Shown one piece after another: positions 32,489 to 40,643 of a stretch of 64,000 bases of DNA. Under the pieces are notes generated by a model. That model worked only from the letters and a program-made list of their open reading frames with translations, made no database searches and had not been told where the DNA came from. Source of the DNA: Coriobacteriaceae bacterium EMTCatB1 (GTDB taxonomy: Bacteria; Actinomycetota; Coriobacteriia; Anaerosomatales; Anaerosomataceae); assembly GCA_001950395.1 (NCBI GenBank), contig BDLO01000001.1, positions 1,463,979 to 1,527,978 on the forward strand. Direction: 5' to 3'. How positions within the stretch are numbered: the first letter of the stretch is position 1; every line of letters starts with the position of its first letter. Position numbers and translations under genes: made by a program.

Positions 32489-34498
32489 GTGACGCAGCCG
32501 CATCCCGAAACGGCGTCAGACGTGGCCCGCTACTTCGCGGTTCTCGCGGAGAGCATGCCGTGCCCTGTCGTCCAGTTCGGCGAGGGCGGCGTGGTGCTCA
32601 TCGCGAACTCCCGGGCGGAGCTGCTCATGAGCAGGTCCGGCGAGGAGGGAGCGCCGCGGGTGCTTCTGGCAGAGGGCCGCGATCTCTGGGACGCGATCGC
32701 AGCCGAAGCCCAGTCAGGAGCATCCCTCCTGGAGGGCAGCGCCCGCGTGCGGCTGGCCGACGGCAGCATCGCAACGATATGGTATGCGGGGTTCCCTGCG
32801 GCGATGCAGGGGAGGGCTCTGAGCGGAGCGGTGGTGCTCGTCTACGATGCGTCGGACGAGCGTCTCGCGCCAGGCCATCACGCTGCCAGGCAGCCGAAGG
32901 ATATGCTCGCGTTCGCGGATGCTGCTGAAAGCATCGCCGAAGCGCTCGGTGCGAGCAGCGCTCTGGTGGCAGAGGTCGAGCCAGACCGTCCCCGCACGGG
33001 CCGTACACTCGCTGCGTTCATCGAAGGAGAGCTCCGAACCGGCTACGAATGGGAGATCGCGCTCTCACCGGCGCCCTCCGCATCGGCAAAGCCGGTCTTC
33101 GTCGTGCGCGACCGCCTTGCAGACAGGTTCGGCGAGGACCCGCTCGTCGCCGAGTACGGGTACAGCTCGTTCGCTGGGGCGCTCATCTTCGACGACGAAG
33201 GCGAGCGTATCGGGATCATCGGAGCGTACTTCCAGCACCGGATCGAGCGAGAGCCGGCCGTGCGAGGAACGCTGCGCCTCTTCGCCGCCGCTCTCTCGCC
33301 AGCGGTGAGCGCGCTCAAGTCCCAGCGTGCGCTGTGCGAGAGCGAGGAGCGCTACGCCGCCATGTTCGCGCACGGTCACATGCCGATACTGCTGATCGAG
33401 CCGGAGTCGACGCAGATCATCGAGGCGAACGCCGCAGCGTGCGCCCTGTACGGCGTGGACGAGCGTGAGCTGACCACGATGAGCATCTTGCAGTTCGCGG
33501 CAGACCCTCCGGAGGCGCTGCGGAAAGAGCTTCGCGCGGTGGCCTCGGGGCTGCGCGACTACTTCGTTGCTCGGCAAGTCGTCGCTCGTCGCGAGGTCAA
33601 GGACATGGAAGTCTTCGCGGGTCCGCTCGCAATGGGCGGCCGCACGCTCGTGTACGCGGTCCTCCACGATGTCACCGAGAAACGCCGCGCCGAGGCGGAG
33701 CTCAGCCGCTACCGCCACGAGCTCGAGATGGTCGTGCAGCGCCGCACGGCGGATCTGCTCGACGCGACGAGCGCGCTGGAGGCGGAGCGGGAGCGGCGGT
33801 CGAAGCTGTACAGGGACATGGGGCTCGAAGTGCGCACTCCTCTGCAGACGATCCTCGGATTCTCGGAGACCCTTGCGACGGGCCTCGCAGGCGAGCTGAA
33901 CTCAGAGCAGATGCGGCAGGTCACGATGATCGGCGAAGCCGCGAAGCGGCTGAGCGCGCTGCTGGACGACATCCTGGAGCTCTCGCGGCTCGAATCTGGC
34001 GGGGCCGAACTGAGGGTCGAGCCGTTCGACCTGAGGCATCTGGCGGAGTCGGCCGTCGTGAGCGTTCAGGCGGAGGCCGCAGACAAGGGTCTGACAGTGC
34101 GCGCAGAGGTGCCCGGAGAGCCGGTCGACGTCGAGACTGACCGCACGAAAGTCGAGCAGATCATCGCCGAGCTGCTCTCGAACGCGCTGAAGTACACCGA
34201 AACGGGAGAGATCGTCGTGCGTGTGGCGAAGCCGCTGCCCGGCGAGGCCCGCGTGGAGGTGTCTGACACTGGCGTCGGGATCCCAGCCGAGGACCTGCCG
34301 AACGTCTTCGAGGAATTCCGGCACCTCCGTGGGGGTCGGGCAGGCGTCCACACCGGGACTGGGCTCGGTCTCGCGCTCTGCAAGCGGCTCGCTCAAGCGA
34401 TCGGCGGACGCATCGAGGTCGACAGCACCCTGGGTGTCGGAAGCACGTTCCGGGCGGTGTTCCCCGCGCACCTTGCTCAGGACGCGCAAGCGGTCTGA
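32489..34498 (+). CDS. PAS-domain histidine-kinase homologue with degenerate H-box
   Basis: This 669-residue signalling protein has no clear membrane segment. A PAS-like region lies at about 10-120, a GAF-like segment at about 140-280, and a second PAS at about 285-410 (VDERELTTMSILQFAADPPEAL). A coiled coil leads into the dimerisation helix at about 435-500, and a full HATPase_c follows at about 550-665: N-box LLSNALKYTE, G1 VSDTGVGIP and G2 GTGLGLALCKRLA. The H-box reads MGLEVRTPLQTIL, so Leu446 stands where the phosphorylated His of SHE(I/L)RTPL should be. No response regulator is adjacent. It may be a pseudokinase, an allosteric partner of another kinase, or a mutated gene. Confidence 0.9.
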   Translation: MTQPHPETASDVARYFAVLAESMPCPVVQFGEGGVVLIANSRAELLMSRSGEEGAPRVLLAEGRDLWDAIAAEAQSGASLLEGSARVRLADGSIATIWYAGFPAAMQGRALSGAVVLVYDASDERLAPGHHAARQPKDMLAFADAAESIAEALGASSALVAEVEPDRPRTGRTLAAFIEGELRTGYEWEIALSPAPSASAKPVFVVRDRLADRFGEDPLVAEYGYSSFAGALIFDDEGERIGIIGAYFQHRIEREPAVRGTLRLFAAALSPAVSALKSQRALCESEERYAAMFAHGHMPILLIEPESTQIIEANAAACALYGVDERELTTMSILQFAADPPEALRKELRAVASGLRDYFVARQVVARREVKDMEVFAGPLAMGGRTLVYAVLHDVTEKRRAEAELSRYRHELEMVVQRRTADLLDATSALEAERERRSKLYRDMGLEVRTPLQTILGFSETLATGLAGELNSEQMRQVTMIGEAAKRLSALLDDILELSRLESGGAELRVEPFDLRHLAESAVVSVQAEAADKGLTVRAEVPGEPVDVETDRTKVEQIIAELLSNALKYTETGEIVVRVAKPLPGEARVEVSDTGVGIPAEDLPNVFEEFRHLRGGRAGVHTGTGLGLALCKRLAQAIGGRIEVDSTLGVGSTFRAVFPAHLAQDAQAV

Positions 34499-34499
34499 C

Positions 34500-35339
34500 C
34501 TACCAGTCGTCAGCGGCCTCGGGCACGACCGCGCGGTCTTCGAGACGGATCGCGCCAAAACGGCAGGCGCTCCGACACACGCCGCATCCGTAGCAGCGGG
34601 AGATGTCGAGAACCGCCGTCCTGCGCCCGCGGTCGAGCGAGAGCGCACCGAACGGGCAGCGCTCGACGCACGCGCCGCACCCGGTGCAGGCGTCGGCGTC
34701 GATGCGTGCGACGCGCTCGCCCTTCCACATCACCTTCACGCCGTGCTCGAGCGTGGTCCGCATCGCCATGCAACCGGCTTCAAGCGAGCAGTTGCAGATG
34801 CCCGCGATGAACGGCGTCTTGAAGGTCCACACCGAGTGCATGAGACCCTGCTCTTCGCACCGGGCGAGCAGCGCCAAGGCATCGGCTCTAGAAAGACGCT
34901 CCAGCCCCGGGGTGTCTGGCTCTGCCAAGTGCCCCGCGAACGCCTCCGCGATCACGTCATCTGCGGGGCGGGTGGTGATCGCCAGGCACACGCCGTCGTC
35001 GGGGGTCCGAGAGAAGTGCCGGCAGACGCACGGGACTCTGACGATGCTCGTCGCGATGTCGAGGATCGCGGCGCAGTCCTCGATGGTCACTGGCTGGCCG
35101 AAGTGGTCGCGTTGCATGCGACGGCTCGATGCGGAGAGGATGGCGTCGCCGAGCGGCTTCGGCAAGACGCGGAGACGTCGCAGCAGCGGCACGGTCCTGC
35201 GCATGCGCCCGTCGAAGCCGCTCACGAACTCGACGAGGTATCCGCGACGCTCGAGGTCGCTTCGAAGGTCGGCGGCGTACGACGAAGCAGCCAGGTACCA
35301 CGTCTGGCCGTCGCCGTGCTTGTGACAGAACTCGCACAT
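34500..35339 (-). CDS. Cysteine-rich 4Fe-4S ferredoxin-domain protein
   Basis: This 279-residue cytoplasmic iron-sulfur protein ends with a dicluster ferredoxin domain at about 213-265. CTGCGACVERCP and CYGCGVCRSAC would ligate two 4Fe-4S clusters. Further Cys groups lie in the N-terminal part: CEFCHKHG at residues 2-9, PCVCRHF near 102, and CNCSLEAGC near 182-190. These could bind another cofactor or metal. A complete 210-residue N-terminal domain of unknown fold precedes the ferredoxin part. The protein probably transfers electrons, but the partner is unknown. Its stop is 2 bases from the convergent kinase gene. Confidence 0.82.
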   Translation of the reverse strand: MCEFCHKHGDGQTWYLAASSYAADLRSDLERRGYLVEFVSGFDGRMRRTVPLLRRLRVLPKPLGDAILSASSRRMQRDHFGQPVTIEDCAAILDIATSIVRVPCVCRHFSRTPDDGVCLAITTRPADDVIAEAFAGHLAEPDTPGLERLSRADALALLARCEEQGLMHSVWTFKTPFIAGICNCSLEAGCMAMRTTLEHGVKVMWKGERVARIDADACTGCGACVERCPFGALSLDRGRRTAVLDISRCYGCGVCRSACRFGAIRLEDRAVVPEAADDW

Positions 35340-35414
35340 CGTGCCCCCAAGACGGAGTGCTGCTACAGTACCAAGACGGGAGGCCAAGCGCACGTGCGTG
35401 GAATCGGAGGGCGG

Positions 35415-36107
35415 ATGAGCGAGGACGCGGCCGTCGGGTCCGTAGAGCGAAGGGCGGATCGCAAGCAACGCCGAGAGTACTCGGTCGGCGAGGAGATCGC
35501 GAATGCCGTGACGCACGGAGTGGGCGCGGCGCTGAGCGTCGCGGCGCTCGTGGCGCTTTCGGTGCTGAGCGCGTTCACGCGAGACCCGTGGCGCATCGCA
35601 GGGGCCGTCACGTTCGGCGTCACGCTGATACTGCTCTACGCGTCTTCGACGCTGTACCACAGCATCCCGAACGAGCGGGCCCGGCACGTGCTGAAAGTGC
35701 TCGACCACGCGAGCATCTACCTTCTCATCGCCGGCACATACACGCCGTTCACGCTCGTCACACTGAGGCCGGAGGGCGGGCTGCGCCTGTTCGTGGTGAT
35801 CTGGGCCTTGGCTATCGCGGGCGTGGCCCTGGAGTCGTTCTGGGTGTACCGCCCCAAGTGGGTGTCCACGATCGTCTACCTCGCCATGGGCTGGCTCGTC
35901 GTCGTCGTGATCCGGCCGCTTTCAGCAGAGCTCGACCCTCGCGGTGTCGCCATGCTGGCAGCAGGCGGAGCGGCCTACACTCTCGGCACGCTGTTCTACC
36001 TCGCCAAGCGCGTACGGTACATGCACATGGTGTGGCACCTGTTCGTGCTGGCGGGAAGCGCGTTCCACGTGCTCGCGGTGGTGTTGTTCGTTCTAAACCC
36101 CCGCTAG
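35415..36107 (+). CDS. Hemolysin III / YqfA family (PAQR-like) membrane protein
   Basis: This 230-residue protein has seven predicted helices and the HlyIII signature residues. These are EEIANAVTHGVGAALS near 23-38, SSTLYHSIP near 77 (metal-binding Ser/His) and the C-terminal MHMVWHLFVLAGSAFHVLAV with two His. Despite the name, family members are membrane metalloproteins of the PAQR/ceramidase superfamily, and hemolysis is not established. GGAGGGCGG precedes the ATG. The end overlaps the convergent stress-protein gene by 15 bp. Confidence 0.93.
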   Translation: MSEDAAVGSVERRADRKQRREYSVGEEIANAVTHGVGAALSVAALVALSVLSAFTRDPWRIAGAVTFGVTLILLYASSTLYHSIPNERARHVLKVLDHASIYLLIAGTYTPFTLVTLRPEGGLRLFVVIWALAIAGVALESFWVYRPKWVSTIVYLAMGWLVVVVIRPLSAELDPRGVAMLAAGGAAYTLGTLFYLAKRVRYMHMVWHLFVLAGSAFHVLAVVLFVLNPR

Positions 36108-36950
36108 ACGCGGCTCTCTGTCGCAGTTGGGTGGAATCACGAGTACGGGAGCCGTCGTGTTGCGGATCACCGCGCTCGTGACGCTGTCGAGCGCTTGCGA
36201 GCCCTGGGGCGGCTGGTGCGGCGCCACGATGACGAGCGAATGCTCACCAGAGCCAGCTCGCTCTGAAGCGACTGTGGTCGGACTGCCGAATGCGACGCGC
36301 ATGGTTGCCGAGACGCCGTCGTCTGCAAGTCTCGCCGCAAGCTCTTCGAGACGTTCCGCCGCTGAGCGCGCGCGAGCTTGCGGGTCTCGCTCACCGATAG
36401 GCACGACGTGGAGGAGATCGGCCTTCTGCAGCCCTTTGCGAGCCAGCGCGACGAGGTACCGCGAAGCGAGCTCGGATCTGTCTGAGAAGTCGGTGAGGAA
36501 CAGCACACAAGAGAGCAGTCGGGAGCACGCCGTCCGGCTCTCTGCCGGAGAGCCGAGCACTTCGAGCGCTACGAGAAGCACAGGGCGCGTGCTGATTCGA
36601 ACCACGTCTGAGGAGGTGCTTCCCGAGAACGTCGAGGGGTACAACCCCTTCCGGTGTGAGCCCGCGACGACCAGGTCTGCGCCGTGACGGTCGGCGACCG
36701 CCTCTATCTCGAACGCCGGATACCCGAGCGCCGCATCCACGGCGACGGCCAGCCCTTCGCTTTCGAGGATCTCGGCTTGCCGCTCGAAGACGGCGCTGCC
36801 CGGAAGTCCGTCCGACGTCGCCGACGCGACGTCTATCACATGCACCAGGACCACATCGTGGACGCCGAGGGCCCCGAGCGCGCCTGCGCACGCGACGACG
36901 CTGGCGGACGACTGCGTGAGGTCGGTGCATATCACTGCTCGTTCGAACAC
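36093..36950 (-). CDS. Tandem universal stress protein
   Basis: This 285-residue protein has two UspA domains. Domain 1 spans about 1-130 (RAVICTDLTQSSASVVACAGALG ... GADLVVAGSHRKG) and domain 2 about 145-275 (CVLFLTDFSDRSELASRYLVALA ... HSLVIVAPHQ). The GxxG(9)G(S/T) nucleotide motif is only partly kept in each (AGSHRKGLYPSTFSGST in domain 1), so ATP binding is uncertain. The GTG start is preceded by GAGGAAC. It is divergently arranged with the GGDEF-EAL gene. Confidence 0.92.
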   Translation of the reverse strand: MFERAVICTDLTQSSASVVACAGALGALGVHDVVLVHVIDVASATSDGLPGSAVFERQAEILESEGLAVAVDAALGYPAFEIEAVADRHGADLVVAGSHRKGLYPSTFSGSTSSDVVRISTRPVLLVALEVLGSPAESRTACSRLLSCVLFLTDFSDRSELASRYLVALARKGLQKADLLHVVPIGERDPQARARSAAERLEELAARLADDGVSATMRVAFGSPTTVASERAGSGEHSLVIVAPHQPPQGSQALDSVTSAVIRNTTAPVLVIPPNCDREPRLAGV

Positions 36951-37009
36951 GCCGTTCCTCGGCCTTCCCTCGTGACGGTGGTCACCGACGCGCTCCGCTC
37001 ATGCAGGTA

Positions 37010-37056
37010 GTATTCCCGCCAGGTAGACGTTCTCGGGTACGGCGTACAGGGAATAC
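37010..37056. repeat. Interrupted 8-bp inverted repeat in a divergent promoter region
   Basis: GTATTCCC at 37010-37017 and GGGAATAC at 37049-37056 are reverse complements separated by 31 bp. They lie between the divergent universal-stress-protein and GGDEF-EAL genes, the second arm only 8 bases before the latter's start codon. It may be an operator or a chance palindrome. Confidence 0.3.
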
Positions 37057-37064
37057 ACCCAGCG

Positions 37065-38690
37065 ATGGCACACGTCGCAGATGCTGTTGTATTCGACACA
37101 GCCCCGTGTGGTCTCCTTGCGGTCGACCGCGCGACTGGCTCGGTCGTGCGTGCCAACCGTCGCGCAACTTCCTTGCTCGCCCACGACGGGCAGCCGCTCG
37201 AAGGAGCGGACGCGATCGGCTTGTTCGCCGAGCTGCAGCGCGACGCGGTGCGAGAGCTTCTCGAGTCGAGCGGCGAGCCGGGCGGCTCCGTCGTAGCGCA
37301 CGCCGCAGCGCATCCGCAGCACGAGATGCTCGTGAGCGCGTCTCCAGCGGGAGACGCGAGATCAGACGTCGTCGTGTTGAGCCTCGTGCCGGTCGCGGAC
37401 CTCGTCAAAGGTCGCGAGGTATCAGGGAGCGCGAGCAGACGGGACGCTCTCGCCGCGCTTGAGGCGGCTGTCAGCCGAGCAACCACGCCCTGGCTGATGT
37501 TCGTGGACGTAGACCGGTTTCGCTCGGTGATCTCGCAGTTGGGGCACGTCGAAGCCGAGTCGGTGCTGGACGCCATCGCCCTTCGCTTGCGTGACGCCAC
37601 AGGTCCGAACGACACGCTCGTCCGATTCGGCGGCGACGAGTTCGTGGCCGTCGTCGCGTGCCCCGACGGAGCGAAGACGGCCGATGCTGTCGCGCAGCGT
37701 CTGGTACAAGCCGCGAGTGAGCCTTACACGGTAGGGGCACACCGCGTGCACGTCACGGTAAGCATCGGCGCTGCAGCCGTCGAGGGCGGTCCGGCAAACC
37801 TCAGCCAGGCGTTGGCGCGCGCAGAAGCCGCGGCGCGCGCCGCCAAGGCAGCGGGGCGCGGACGCCATAGGCTGTTCGACCCGGTCATGGCGCAGGAAGA
37901 GGAGGTTGCTGCTGACGTCGCCCAGGGTCTTCAAAGCGCGATGGAACGGGGCGAGCTCGTGTTGCACTACCAGCCCGTGATCGACGTGCGCGACCGTGCG
38001 GTCGCCGGAGCAGAGGCGCTGGTTCGATGGGAGCGTCCAGGCCACGGTCTGGTGATGCCCGCGGCGTTCATTCCTATCGCGGAGAAGACGGGGCTCATAT
38101 CCGACATCGGAGCGTGGGTCATCCACGAAGCGTGCAAGCAAGTGAGAGAGTGGGAGCAAGCCGGCATCGGCGGCCTGTGGGTCTCTGTGAACGTGAGCGC
38201 ACGGCAGCTGCGCACAGGCGAGGTGGTCGAGCACGTACGGGAAGCGATGAAGGGCTCGCGCGTCCGTGCAGACAGGTGCGTCCTCGAAGTGACCGAGACG
38301 GCGCTGGTGGAAGACCCAGAGATCGCCTCCGAGGTGCTTCGCGAGGTCCGGGCCCTGGGTGTCCGGGTGGCTCTCGATGACTTCGGCACCGGGTATTCCT
38401 CACTCAGCCGTATGCGCGAGATGCCGTTCGACAAGCTCAAGATCGACAGGTCGTTCCTTCAGGGGATCGACGTGCACGCTCAGGATGCCGCGCTCGTAGC
38501 GGCCATGGTCGCTCTGGCGCACAGCTTCGACTCGAACGCGATCGCAGAAGGTGTCGAGACCGTCGACCAGCTGAGCTACCTCAAGGCCCTGAAGTGCGAC
38601 ATGGTCCAGGGATTCGTGTTCTCTCGGCCGGTGCCGCCAGACGCATTCAAGGAGTTCGTCTCAGCCGGTCCTTCGTGGCTGATGGCCTGA
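37065..38690 (+). CDS. PAS-GGDEF-EAL cyclic-di-GMP turnover protein
   Basis: This 541-residue cytoplasmic protein has an N-terminal PAS-like domain (about 1-110), a GGDEF domain with an intact RFGGDEF at 187-193, and an EAL domain from about 275. The EAL part keeps EALVRW, the metal/catalytic DDFGTGYSSL, KIDRSFL and AEGVET, so both diguanylate cyclase and phosphodiesterase sites look competent. The I-site Arg of RxxD, five residues before GGDEF, is replaced (GPND), so product inhibition is probably lost. The ribosome site is weak. Two HD-GYP genes lie nearby, and these genes may share one c-di-GMP circuit. Confidence 0.93.
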   Translation: MAHVADAVVFDTAPCGLLAVDRATGSVVRANRRATSLLAHDGQPLEGADAIGLFAELQRDAVRELLESSGEPGGSVVAHAAAHPQHEMLVSASPAGDARSDVVVLSLVPVADLVKGREVSGSASRRDALAALEAAVSRATTPWLMFVDVDRFRSVISQLGHVEAESVLDAIALRLRDATGPNDTLVRFGGDEFVAVVACPDGAKTADAVAQRLVQAASEPYTVGAHRVHVTVSIGAAAVEGGPANLSQALARAEAAARAAKAAGRGRHRLFDPVMAQEEEVAADVAQGLQSAMERGELVLHYQPVIDVRDRAVAGAEALVRWERPGHGLVMPAAFIPIAEKTGLISDIGAWVIHEACKQVREWEQAGIGGLWVSVNVSARQLRTGEVVEHVREAMKGSRVRADRCVLEVTETALVEDPEIASEVLREVRALGVRVALDDFGTGYSSLSRMREMPFDKLKIDRSFLQGIDVHAQDAALVAAMVALAHSFDSNAIAEGVETVDQLSYLKALKCDMVQGFVFSRPVPPDAFKEFVSAGPSWLMA

Positions 38691-38824
38691 CCGGGTTGGC
38701 GAGGAAGCGGACGGTGCAAGGCTGCCTCGCCGGGCCGCTGAATGCGTCGGGCGCCTTTCGTCGCGCCGCTCGGAGATGATGCTGACCGTTGGTCTGCTCT
38801 GCGTGACCGCTCGCGACTGCGAGT

Positions 38825-38852
38825 TTGATTCGGTCTGCCGTTCGGCTACACT
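38825..38852 (+). promoter_or_regulatory. Candidate promoter of the winged-helix gene
   Basis: TTGATT at 38825-38830 and TACACT at 38847-38852 are 16 bp apart, in the 259-bp gap after the GGDEF-EAL gene. The rest of that gap holds only a weak GGCGAGG...CCTCGCC hairpin at 38698-38731, possibly the GGDEF-EAL terminator, and no gene. Confidence 0.35.
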
Positions 38853-38949
38853 TTGTGCCGACGGGGCGAGCGTGGCTTGGCCGTGCTGGCCCGGCTGCTT
38901 CGTGTGAGGGGTGGGCGCGAGGCTGCGCCCGACAGAAGAAGGGTCGCGG

Positions 38950-39306
38950 GTGTACGATCTCGAGGGAGTCCTCGGTCCGAAGGTCACTGAGTTCGTGGAG
39001 CGCCACGTCCGGTCACTCCTGGCGTGGGACATACTCGTGTTCTTCTACCGAAACCCCGATGCCGTGCTCGACATCGATGGGCTGGCCTCACGACTCGGCC
39101 GGAAACGGGACGAGCTGGAGCCGGAGGTCGCGGCCCTGCAGGATGCGAGAATCCTCTCGGTGGCGGGCGGTCTCATACGCTACAAGCCGGTGTCCGAGAT
39201 GCGGGAGACAGTGGCTGAGTTCGTCCGCGCGTGCCAGGACCGCAATCGTCGGCTCGCGCTGATCGCCCTGGTGCTCTACCGCACGTCGCCGCACGCCGAG
39301 ATGTAG
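38950..39306 (+). CDS. Small winged-helix-like protein
   Basis: This 118-residue protein appears to be a single winged helix-turn-helix domain followed by a helical tail. The pattern LVFFYRNPDAVLDIDGLASRLGRKRDELEPEVAALQDARILSVAGG, then a wing strand LIRYKPV, matches bacterial wHTH folds, with the recognition helix near 60-75. No effector domain is visible. The tail (MRETVAEFVRACQDRNRRLALIALVLY) could mediate dimerisation. GTG 38950 has AAGAAGGG upstream. It is convergent with the HD-GYP gene and downstream of the GGDEF-EAL gene, so it may regulate this signalling block. It could also act by protein contacts. Confidence 0.68.
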   Translation: MYDLEGVLGPKVTEFVERHVRSLLAWDILVFFYRNPDAVLDIDGLASRLGRKRDELEPEVAALQDARILSVAGGLIRYKPVSEMRETVAEFVRACQDRNRRLALIALVLYRTSPHAEM

Positions 39307-39323
39307 CGCGCCGCTGCTGCGCG

Positions 39324-40643
39324 TCACAGACGCTCGAACACGTCCAGAGCGAGATCCTTCGGGTCGATCACTTCCACGATGTCGAGCCCAGAGCCGGCAA
39401 CCTCCATGATGCGACCCCGTTCCGCTTCCGTGCCGTCCGGCTCGAAAAGGACCTGTATGCGAGGCGTCAGAGGCGACGGGCCAGGCGCGACCACGACCCC
39501 CACGGAGTGATCCGACAGGCGCACGACGCACCCGACCGGGAACACGCCGAACGCCTTGGCGAGCAGCCGAGCGAACATCGGATCGAGGCCGGCCTCGCTT
39601 TCTCGCAGCACCTGGAGGACCGCCTGGTCCCTTTGGAGACCGAATCCGTGCGGCCTCGGCGCCACGAGGTGGTCGTAACGATCGGCGACGGCGACGAGCC
39701 GGCTGTACGGATGGCTGACGTACCCCGGCTCGCGATCGGGATAGCCGGAGCCATCGACGCCCATGTGGTGCTCGTAGGCAACGAGCATGGGAGTCCTGTC
39801 GGCATCCTGCAAGCGGCTCAAGATCTCCGCCCCGACCGTTGGATGCAGAAGCTGCGCTTGCTGCATCTGCTGGGGGTCGTCGAGGTCGAACGCTACCTTG
39901 CCGATGTCGTGCAGCAGAGCCGAGACGCCGAGCGTGGCGAGCCCCTCCTCCGGGATACCGAGCTCCGCCCCCATGACCAGTGAGTACGCCATGGTGTTGA
40001 TCGCGTGGAACAGCGATGGCTCGCTGGCGGACGCGATGGTCGTGAGGCCGAGCACCGCAGCGGAGTCCTCCATCAGCCGTGCGAGGACGCCTTCGACCAG
40101 GATGCCGGCCTGATCGAGGTCTGGCGCCCCGCGCCGCGCCACCTGCTCGCTCAAGCTTCGCATCAGCGCGAGGAGACGCTCGTACAGCGCGCGGTCTTGC
40201 TCCTTCCGGCGGTCGCGTTCGTCGGCCGCCTCCCGCTCTTCATCAGCGATGACGCCGACGGTGATGCCGGCGACACCAGCTCGCTCAAGCTCCTCGGCAA
40301 GGTCGAAACCGGCTGCCGGCTTCGTGCTCAATGCGTGAAGAAGCGCCACCAGCTCGCGCTGAGCGACCTGAGGATGGAACGTCACGCTTTCCACCGAGTG
40401 GGACTCGAGGGTCTCAGTGAGCGAACGCACCGCCGGCAGATCCCACGGCAGCGCCGCGTTCTCGTGGTACAACCGTCCAGCGTACACGGTCAGGGTGCAC
40501 GGTCCCTGGACGACGCACGCCGAAACGGCGCGCTCGAAGGCAGCGATGGCCTCCGCGTACGAGGGGTGCGTCTCTGGATAGAGGTGAGCGGCACGGCGAG
40601 CCGTCGACAGAGCCGCCACGAGGTCGATCGCTTCGCGCGTCAT
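39324..40643 (-). CDS. HD-GYP phosphodiesterase with shared N-terminal domain (module A)
   Basis: This 439-residue protein is the second gene of module A. The N-terminal domain (about 10-105: RRAAHLYPETHP..., TVYAGRLYHENAALPW, VTFHPQVAQRELVALLHAL) is shared with the HEAT-like partner and with both module B proteins. An acidic helical linker follows (about 132-165). The HD-GYP domain spans about 185-390 with H245-D246 in LLHDIGK, EHHMGVDGSGYP near 291-302, and VADRYDHL. A short C-terminal extension (PVGCVVRLSDHSVGVVV) is typical of the family. HD-GYP enzymes hydrolyse c-di-GMP; activity here is inferred from the intact residues. Its ATG overlaps the partner's stop as ATGA. Confidence 0.9.
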   Translation of the reverse strand: MTREAIDLVAALSTARRAAHLYPETHPSYAEAIAAFERAVSACVVQGPCTLTVYAGRLYHENAALPWDLPAVRSLTETLESHSVESVTFHPQVAQRELVALLHALSTKPAAGFDLAEELERAGVAGITVGVIADEEREAADERDRRKEQDRALYERLLALMRSLSEQVARRGAPDLDQAGILVEGVLARLMEDSAAVLGLTTIASASEPSLFHAINTMAYSLVMGAELGIPEEGLATLGVSALLHDIGKVAFDLDDPQQMQQAQLLHPTVGAEILSRLQDADRTPMLVAYEHHMGVDGSGYPDREPGYVSHPYSRLVAVADRYDHLVAPRPHGFGLQRDQAVLQVLRESEAGLDPMFARLLAKAFGVFPVGCVVRLSDHSVGVVVAPGPSPLTPRIQVLFEPDGTEAERGRIMEVAGSGLDIVEVIDPKDLALDVFERL

